From positions 11,187 through 75,186 of the forward strand of contig JBHJGX010000069.1 in assembly GCA_050331395.1 (NCBI GenBank): 64,000 bases of DNA, read 5' to 3'. Shown one piece after another: positions 58,963-64,000 of the stretch. Position 1 is the first letter of the stretch. Each line of letters opens with the position of its first letter. The notes beneath the pieces were generated by a model. The model searched no databases, had not been told where the DNA came from, and was given only the letters and a program-made list of their open reading frames with translations. The position numbers were made by a program, and so were the translations under genes. This DNA is from Thermohalobaculum sp050331395. GTDB taxonomy: Bacteria; Pseudomonadota; Alphaproteobacteria; Rhodobacterales; Rhodobacteraceae.

Positions 58963-61025
58963 GCAGCCTCCGTCAACTTGTGGCTCATATTTTTAATGAG
59001 TGCGACAGGGTCGAGGATCAGCGCTACCGAACCGTCACCTAAGATGGTTCCTCCGGCCAGCCCTGGAATATCGCGGTGATAGACGCTGAGCGACTTGATC
59101 ACTGTCTGGTGCTGTCCGAGGATCTCATCCACCACCAGGCCGATACGCCGCCCCTGGGCACGGACGATCACGATCCGACGTCGGTCGTTGGGGTTGGCCA
59201 GTGGCAACTCGAAGAGCGACCGAAGGTCAACAAACGGAACTAGTTCATCCCGGATGGTCATGATGCTTTGCCCGCTGCCGTTACGCATTTTGGTGCGTGT
59301 AAGGTCGACGCATTCATCGACCGTGGCCAGCGGCAGTACGTAAGCCGTACTTGCGATGCGCACTAGAAGGCCTTCGATGATTGCAAGGGTAAGCGGCAAG
59401 CGAAGGGTGATGTCCGTGCCGAGGCCGGGCTGAGACTCAACTTCGACCGAGCCACCTAGGTCCGCGATCACCGTTCGCACCGCATCCATGCCGACGCCCC
59501 GTCCCGAGACGCTGGATAGCGACTGAGCCGTCGAGAAGCCCGGTGCGAAAATCAATTGGTTGATCTGCTTTTCGCTCAGTTCATTGTCCGCTGAGATCAG
59601 GCCGCGCTCAATGGCGCGGGCCCGGATTCTGTCGGTGCGCAGGCCACCTCCGTCGTCGGAGACGGTCACCAGGACCTCTCCGCCCGCTTGCCGCGCAATC
59701 ATAGATACGGTTGCGATGTCCGACTTGCCTGCGGCTCGCCGCGCATCCAGCGGCTCAATGCCGTGGTCGACAGAATTGCGGATGATGTGAACCAGCGGTT
59801 CGGAGAGATTGTCGATTACATTTTTGTCGAGTTCGGTGTCCTCTCCTTCGGTCACAAGTTGAACCTGCTTGCCGAGTTCGCTAGATAGGTCACGAACAAC
59901 GCGGCGAAATTTACCGAAGACTGTGCCGATTGGTAGCATGCGGATCGATAACGTGGCGTCGCGCAGACCCGTGATAAGCCGCTCCATCTCCTCGGCCGTG
60001 GTGACCAGGGTCGGGTCGCCGAGACCGTTTGCGATCCGGTTGAGCCGCGCTTGAGCGATGACGAGTTCGCCGAGTTGATCCATCATCTCGTCCAGACGGT
60101 GCGCCTGAACGCGAACGGATTCCGAACTCTTTGTCATGACGCCTGAGCCTCGGGACGACGAGTTGGAGGGCTCCGGTTCGTGTGACATTCGGCCGTTTTC
60201 GGATGATAGATCCGTCGATTTGGGCGCACGCGCAGGCTCGGTCGGCGCGGGATCTCCTATCGTCGCCGCCGGTGTCCCCTCGGAGGACTGGGCCGCGGGT
60301 TCGGCCTCGCTTGTCTCCGGCTCGAGCGTGAATGTGCCGTCCTCGGCAAAAAGGAAGACCTCGTGCACCCGGTCGGGGGGCGCATCGGTTTCCAGCCGAC
60401 CGTGCCAGCGCAGATGGCAATCCACCGGATCGAGGCTGTCGAGGAGCGGAACGGCATCGGCGCTTATCGCGACGTCCGCCTCTCCGAGCGCGGCCATTTC
60501 TTCGATCAAAAGATCGGGGCGCATCCCGAAGCGAAATGCAGTGTGTTCCGGCCGAAACGCGAACCGATAGCGCTGAGGCACGAGATTGGGCGCTGCCATT
60601 GGCGTTGATCCAGCCGCGCTCGGCGACGGTGCCCCGAGCAGATCGGCGATTTCGGCCAACAGCGCCTTGCCCTCCGGGGCCTCGGCAAGCCGCGCGTTCT
60701 CCTCGGGGTCGGCGCCCGCATCGATCAGCCTCTGGATATGGTCCCGGGAGCGAAGCGAAACGTCGATCAGCCGCGGGCTCACGGTCGCCTTTCCCGATCG
60801 CACGGCATCATAGGCGTTCTCGAACCCGTGAGTGAACCGCGCGAGCGCCGAGAAGCCGAACATCTCGCCCGACCCTTTGAGGGTGTGCAGATTGCGAAAC
60901 ACCGCGTCGACGAGGGCCCCATTTTCGGGATCGTCCTCAAGTTCGAGCAAGCGTTTTTCGAGGCCTTCGAGAACCTCGTTCGCCTCTTGCATGAAAGTCT
61001 GCACCGGCAGGGATGGGCCTGACAT
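58959..61025 (-). CDS. cheA: Chemotaxis histidine kinase CheA
   Basis: 688 aa. P1/Hpt domain with phospho-accepting His47 in FRNLHTLKGSGEMFG. A middle region with a P2-like stretch and an acidic/Ser-rich linker follows (~245-300). P3 dimerisation starts around RVQAHRLDEMMDQLGELVIAQARLNRI. P4 is the HATPase with HIIRNSVDHGIEPLDARRAAGKS (N box), VSDDGGGLRTDRIRARAIERGL (G1) and SGRGVGMDAVRTVIADLGGSVEVESQPGLGT (G2). P5, the CheW-like regulatory domain, ends the protein (FVDLRSLFELPL, GLVVDEILGQHQTVIKSL). It autophosphorylates under receptor control and passes phosphate to CheY and CheB. Confidence 0.96.
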   Translation of the reverse strand: MSGPSLPVQTFMQEANEVLEGLEKRLLELEDDPENGALVDAVFRNLHTLKGSGEMFGFSALARFTHGFENAYDAVRSGKATVSPRLIDVSLRSRDHIQRLIDAGADPEENARLAEAPEGKALLAEIADLLGAPSPSAAGSTPMAAPNLVPQRYRFAFRPEHTAFRFGMRPDLLIEEMAALGEADVAISADAVPLLDSLDPVDCHLRWHGRLETDAPPDRVHEVFLFAEDGTFTLEPETSEAEPAAQSSEGTPAATIGDPAPTEPARAPKSTDLSSENGRMSHEPEPSNSSSRGSGVMTKSSESVRVQAHRLDEMMDQLGELVIAQARLNRIANGLGDPTLVTTAEEMERLITGLRDATLSIRMLPIGTVFGKFRRVVRDLSSELGKQVQLVTEGEDTELDKNVIDNLSEPLVHIIRNSVDHGIEPLDARRAAGKSDIATVSMIARQAGGEVLVTVSDDGGGLRTDRIRARAIERGLISADNELSEKQINQLIFAPGFSTAQSLSSVSGRGVGMDAVRTVIADLGGSVEVESQPGLGTDITLRLPLTLAIIEGLLVRIASTAYVLPLATVDECVDLTRTKMRNGSGQSIMTIRDELVPFVDLRSLFELPLANPNDRRRIVIVRAQGRRIGLVVDEILGQHQTVIKSLSVYHRDIPGLAGGTILGDGSVALILDPVALIKNMSHKLTEAA

Positions 61026-61065
61026 GTGGGGGTCCTCGTCGTGAAGATCGGGAGTGTGGGGACCG

Positions 61066-61878
61066 TCAGCCGGCGGCTACTGCGGAGCCGGGCCAGCTGT
61101 TGAGATCCAGCCACTCCGCAAAGCTGTCCTCGGGCATCGGACGGGCAATCGCATAGCCCTGCTGCCCGTCGCAGCCCGTGCCCATCAGGATGTCGATTTG
61201 TTCCCGCGTCTCGACGCCCTTGGCGATGATGGCCATGCCGTGGCCGCGGGCTGCGCCGACCAGCGCGCCGAGCCGGTCGACCATCGCCGGATCCGTGTCG
61301 AGCGCGCCGACGATGCCCCGGTCCACCTTCGCGAGCGCGAAGGGAAGCTTTGCCAGGGTGTCAGGATCGCCCTTGTCCGCGCCGAAGTCATCGAGCCAGA
61401 ACGGCACGCCCAGATCGACGAGGCGGCGGGCCTCCGCAAGATTGGCCTCCCACCCGTCCTCGTAGAGCACGCGTTCGGCGATCTCGATGGCGAGTTGGCG
61501 CGGATCCATCGACGCCCTCTCGAGCGCCCAGGTTACCTGATCGACCGCGTCGCCCGAGCGAAGTTCCGCCCCGGTGAAGTTCACGGACACGACCGGCGGC
61601 GCGATCTCCCGCGCGCGCCAGTCCGCGTAATTCTCGCAAGACCGGCCGAGCAGAATGCGGCTGATTTCGGTCAAGAGACCGTGGCGGATGGCACAGCCGA
61701 TAAAGACGCCAGCCGGGATCACGCCTTTGATCGGGTCGTCCCAGCGCGGCAGCGCCTCCGCCGACAGCATCGTCACGCCGGCCGGATCCATCACGGGTTG
61801 GAACCAAGGCGCGATCTCGCCCCCGTCGATTGCCCGCCGAAGCCCGGCTACGAGCTCTGCATCGGTCGCGTCGGTCAT
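61066..61878 (-). CDS. EAL-domain protein with an altered catalytic motif
   Basis: A 270-aa stand-alone EAL domain; the ATG at 61878 has GAGGAG upstream and is preferred to one 30 bases earlier. EAL proteins hydrolyse or bind cyclic di-GMP. Metal and substrate residues are mostly present: EALPRW (Glu41), SVNFTG (Asn100), IEIAERVL (Glu132), LDDFG (Asp163/164), AKVD (Lys184) and QGYAIARPMP (Gln240). However, the usual AEGVET reads AKGVET (Lys220 for Glu), and loop 6 after DDFG is DKGDPDTL instead of the standard GYSSL-like sequence. Activity may be reduced, leaving a c-di-GMP sensor. It ends 40 bp before cheA and is co-oriented with it. Confidence 0.85.
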   Translation of the reverse strand: MTDATDAELVAGLRRAIDGGEIAPWFQPVMDPAGVTMLSAEALPRWDDPIKGVIPAGVFIGCAIRHGLLTEISRILLGRSCENYADWRAREIAPPVVSVNFTGAELRSGDAVDQVTWALERASMDPRQLAIEIAERVLYEDGWEANLAEARRLVDLGVPFWLDDFGADKGDPDTLAKLPFALAKVDRGIVGALDTDPAMVDRLGALVGAARGHGMAIIAKGVETREQIDILMGTGCDGQQGYAIARPMPEDSFAEWLDLNSWPGSAVAAG

Positions 61879-61984
61879 GCTCTGTCTCCTCGGCGAAACG
61901 GGCCGCACCAGTCGGGCCCTTTACACGGCGACGAGCTATCGCGGAGGAGGCTGAATTTTGCGTGAACGCCAGGGCATGACCGCA

Positions 61985-62362
61985 TCAGGCGCAGACCCGG
62001 CGCCCGGCGAGTTCGACACACGCCTCTCGACCGGCCGCGGCGACCGGACCCGCCAATCCGGCCGCAGGCGCATCCGGCGCCGCCCGCGCCGCGCGCATCA
62101 TCTCCGCCGCCCGCCACGAGAGCCGCGCCAACCCCAGATGCCCGGCAATCCCCGCCAAATCATGGCCGATGCGGAGCGCGCCCTCCCGATCGCCCGCCGC
62201 CGCCGCCAGTTCGAGCGCGCGGACCCGGTCCTCGATCTCGATCAGCCCGTCCGCAAGAAGCTCGGATAAAGCGCCCTCGCCCACATGCCGGGCGAGCCGC
62301 GCGAGATAGCCCTCGTCGATCACCGGCGGCTCGGGCGGCCGGCGCCGCCATCTTCGGAACAT
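61985..62362 (-). CDS. Hpt (histidine phosphotransfer) domain protein
   Basis: 125 aa from the ATG at 62362, which has GGGAGG 5 nt upstream; an in-frame ATG at 62386 is weaker. After a basic N-terminus (MFRRWRRRPPEPP) an all-helical bundle follows with the phosphotransfer motif IGHDLAGIAGHLGL (His67). The residue after the conserved HxL is Ala where most Hpt domains have Lys (HxLKG). It is probably a shuttle between a hybrid kinase and a response regulator, located just upstream of the EAL-cheA unit on the same strand. The Ala/Gly-rich C-terminus has no recognisable domain. Confidence 0.72.
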   Translation of the reverse strand: MFRRWRRRPPEPPVIDEGYLARLARHVGEGALSELLADGLIEIEDRVRALELAAAAGDREGALRIGHDLAGIAGHLGLARLSWRAAEMMRAARAAPDAPAAGLAGPVAAAGREACVELAGRRVCA

Positions 62363-62446
62363 CGGGACCTCCCTTGTCGCCCGCATTGGGTCGGGGAATA
62401 GCCCGCCGAGGTTAAGCCCGGCTCGCCCGTCAGCGTAAAGAAGCCC

Positions 62447-63037
62447 TTAGCCGGGTTTGCGCCGCTCGCGCTCCGACAGCCGCGGCATGATCTCGACGAA
62501 ATTGCACGGCCGGTGGCGGTAATCGAGCTGCGGCCCAAGGATCTCGTCCCACCCGTCGCGGCAAGCCGACGGGCTGCCAGGCAGCGCGAACAGATAGGTT
62601 CCCCCGGCGACGCCGGCGCAGGCGCGGCTCTGCACCGCCGAGGTGCCGATCTTGGCGACCGAGATTTGGGTGAAGAGCGCCGCGAAGGCGTCGATCTCCT
62701 TGTCGTAGACCTGCCGGTGGGCCTCGACCGTGACGTCGCGGCCCGTGAGCCCGGTGCCGCCTGTCGAGATCACCGCATCGATCCCCGGATCGGTGATCCA
62801 GGTCTGCAACTGCTCGACGATCGCAGGCTCGTCATCGGTTACGATCGCCCGGTCCGCGAGCCGGTGGCCCGCCGCCGTCAGCCGCGCGACGAGCAGATCG
62901 CCCGAGCGGTCCTCGGCCTCGGTGCGGGTGTCGGAGACGGTCAAGACGGCAATGTTCACGGGCACGAAAGGCCGGCTCGTGTCGATCCGATAAGCGGGGC
63001 CGACGGTCTGGTCGGGCAGGGCGGTCTCTTCACTCAC
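62447..63037 (-). CDS. moaB: Molybdenum cofactor biosynthesis protein MoaB
   Basis: 196 aa from a GTG at 63037 with GGAG upstream; a much longer frame runs through the upstream gene region but is not protein-like. MoaB/MogA fold signatures are NIAVLTVSDTRTEAEDRSGDLL, RAIVTDDEPAI, VISTGGTGLTGRDVTVEA and GSPSACRDGW. The family adenylylates molybdopterin before metal insertion; MoaB is often the paralogue with weak or no activity beside MogA. The N-terminal 25 residues are an extension relative to E. coli MoaB. It lies 188 bp after the uracil-DNA glycosylase on the same strand. Confidence 0.93.
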   Translation of the reverse strand: MSEETALPDQTVGPAYRIDTSRPFVPVNIAVLTVSDTRTEAEDRSGDLLVARLTAAGHRLADRAIVTDDEPAIVEQLQTWITDPGIDAVISTGGTGLTGRDVTVEAHRQVYDKEIDAFAALFTQISVAKIGTSAVQSRACAGVAGGTYLFALPGSPSACRDGWDEILGPQLDYRHRPCNFVEIMPRLSERERRKPG

Positions 63038-63169
63038 GGCGCGCGTCTCCTTTTCGGCTTCGGCGTAAAATCGGGGCTCGGGCGGGCGCGGGCAAGGCCA
63101 AAGGCAAACCCGACAGCGCCCGTTGGCCGGGAGGCTGCGGCCTGGCCGCGGCGCATGCCGCCGGCGCGC

Positions 63170-63188
63170 CCGGGGGTCGATCCCCCGG
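63170..63188 (-). terminator. Stem-loop after the uracil-DNA glycosylase gene
   Basis: CCGGGGG (63170-63176) pairs with CCCCCGG (63182-63188) around TCGAT, about 38 nt downstream of the minus-strand glycosylase stop and well before moaB. There is no T-run, so it may stabilise the 3' end rather than terminate by itself. Confidence 0.3.
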
Positions 63189-63225
63189 CAAGCCGGGCCC
63201 GACGAAACCGCGGCCGCGACCGCGC

Positions 63226-63945
63226 TCAGAGCCCCGCCGGATCGGCCCCGTCGAGCACCGCCCGCAGCGCCAGCAGATCCCGCCAGGCGGCCGCTTTCTC
63301 CTCGGGCTGACGCATCAGATAGGCCGGATGGAAGCTCGCGAGCGACCAGATTTCGCGTTCGGCGCCCGGTCCGCCATAGGCGCGCCAGGTCCCGCGCAGC
63401 CGCCGGATCCCGCCTGGCCCGCCAAAGAGCGCGCGGTTCGGCGTGTTGCCCAAGAGCAGGAGTATTTCCGGCGCGGCCAGCGCCACATGCCGCTCCAGAA
63501 ACGGCAGAAACGCTGCGATCTCGGGCTCGGACGGGGTGCGGTTCCCCGGCGGCCGCCACGGCAGCACATTGGTGATGTAGACGCGGTCCTCGGGCCGCTC
63601 GGCCCCGCGGGCGAGCCCGATGGCGCCCAGCATCCGGTCGAGAAGCCGCCCCGCCGGCCCGACGAAGGGCTTGCCCAGACGGTCCTCCTCCGAGCCGGGC
63701 GCCTCGCCGATCGCCATCACCCGCGCGCCCGGAGCGCCGTCGGCGAAGACGCACCGCCGCGCGCCGCGTTTGAGCTCGGATCCGTCCCAGTCCCGGATCG
63801 CCGCCTCGAGCTCGGCAAGCGTCGTCGCAGCGGCGGCGAGATCGGCCGCGGCAGCCGCGACGGCGCTTCCGCCGGGGCGGTCGGGGGGCTGCGGCGGCGG
63901 GGGCGCGGCGCCCCGCCCCCCGGGGCGCGGGGGGTGCGAGCCCAC
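63226..63945 (-). CDS. Uracil-DNA glycosylase superfamily protein (family 4-like)
   Basis: About 239 aa from a GTG at 63945, but the frame remains open to the window edge, so the true start may lie beyond it. The fold is clear: motif A VMAIGEAPGSEEDRLGKPFVGPAGRLLDRML, then YITNVLPWRPPGNRTPSEPEI, LLLLGN and motif B SFHPAYLMRQP. Family 4 enzymes carry four Cys for an iron-sulfur cluster. Here the CxxC near the start is absent and the second site reads LPWRPPGNR instead of a KCRPPGNR-like sequence, so no cluster is expected. This variant is, from memory, usual in Rhodobacterales. It removes uracil from DNA in the cytoplasm. Its N-terminal Pro/Ala-rich part runs into doubtful sequence. Confidence 0.85.
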   Translation of the reverse strand: MGSHPPRPGGRGAAPPPPQPPDRPGGSAVAAAAADLAAAATTLAELEAAIRDWDGSELKRGARRCVFADGAPGARVMAIGEAPGSEEDRLGKPFVGPAGRLLDRMLGAIGLARGAERPEDRVYITNVLPWRPPGNRTPSEPEIAAFLPFLERHVALAAPEILLLLGNTPNRALFGGPGGIRRLRGTWRAYGGPGAEREIWSLASFHPAYLMRQPEEKAAAWRDLLALRAVLDGADPAGL

Positions 63946-64000
63946 CGGGCGCCGGGGGGAGCCCCCCGCCCGCGCCGGGGGGGGGGCGGGTTGGGGGGCC
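63890..64000. other. Low-complexity G/C-only end of the window
   Basis: The last ~110 bases consist almost entirely of G and C in long homopolymer runs (up to ten or more G). This is unlike the rest of the window and typical of poor read quality at a contig end. Base calls, and therefore the 5' part of the uracil-DNA glycosylase frame, should be treated as unreliable here. Confidence 0.6.

Noticed and set aside
1..64000. CRISPR arrays, complete insertion sequences, prophage genes, rRNA genes
   Set aside because: Looked for regular direct repeats, transposase motifs, phage structural genes and rRNA signatures; none was seen.

Overview
The window is a chromosomal stretch of a G+C-rich alphaproteobacterium, most likely from the Rhodobacterales. 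The inference rests on gene content: a sarcosine oxidase set, a potFGHI-type polyamine transporter, an RTX-tailed heme peroxidase, an alphaproteobacterial chemotaxis cluster, a rhizobial-type (rkp-like) K-antigen module, and a perfect CtrA-type site (TTAA-N7-TTAAC). No species can be named from the sequence. I saw no phage, complete insertion sequence or CRISPR array.

Layout. (1) 1-20.4 kb is a capsular polysaccharide locus: a cut-off methyltransferase-like gene, a glycosyltransferase-like protein, wecB (UDP-GlcNAc 2-epimerase), a large repeat-containing glycosyltransferase, a GT4 glycosyltransferase, an unrecognised protein, a Wza/KpsD-type outer-membrane export lipoprotein, two divergent KpsS-like proteins, and an SDR + AONS-like PLP enzyme + reducing type I PKS trio resembling rkpH/rkpG/rkpA of Sinorhizobium. 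The trio probably makes a dedicated lipid for the capsule. (2) 20.6-25.2 kb: a 69-aa membrane protein, soxD-soxA-soxG without soxB, and a 57-aa small protein behind a structured leader. (3) 25.2-29.4 kb: polyamine ABC transporter, with potG-potF on the minus strand and potH-potI divergent on the plus strand; G+C is visibly lower here. (4) 29.5-41.5 kb: RTX heme peroxidase, histone-deacetylase-like hydrolase, BioY, a 771-aa protein with a GspC/PilP-like C-terminus, tRNA-Arg(ACG), a stretch without a confident gene, a patatin/beta-barrel protein, a di-heme cytochrome lipoprotein, a lipocalin-like (AttH/CrtC) protein and a cupin. (5) 41.6-46.7 kb: dabB-dabA, an inorganic-carbon uptake pair, with a divergent LysR regulator. 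(6) 46.7-52.3 kb: an M17 aminopeptidase translationally coupled to an NlpC/P60 protein, a lytic transglycosylase, an MFS transporter and a UPF0260 protein. (7) 52.3-62.4 kb: a chemotaxis/signalling cluster (cheY, STAS protein, unknown helical protein, cheB, cheR, cheW, MCP, cheW, cheA, EAL, Hpt), part of it lower in G+C. (8) 62.4-64 kb: moaB and a uracil-DNA glycosylase running into low-quality-looking G/C-only sequence at the window end.

How the genes work together. In the capsule block, sugar activation (wecB), chain assembly (glycosyltransferases), lipid-acceptor synthesis (PKS, AONS-like enzyme, SDR), Kdo-linker synthesis (KpsS-like) and outer-membrane export (Wza-like) form one pathway. 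The CtrA-type box in front of the PKS, and near-matches or half-sites in the other capsule intergenic regions, suggest cell-cycle/motility-type control. The Che genes form a near-complete chemotaxis pathway with c-di-GMP and phosphotransfer accessories. DabA/DabB supply bicarbonate under a LysR switch. Several starts were corrected: most importantly, the PKS reading frame begins about 58 codons upstream of its first ATG, probably at a CTG.
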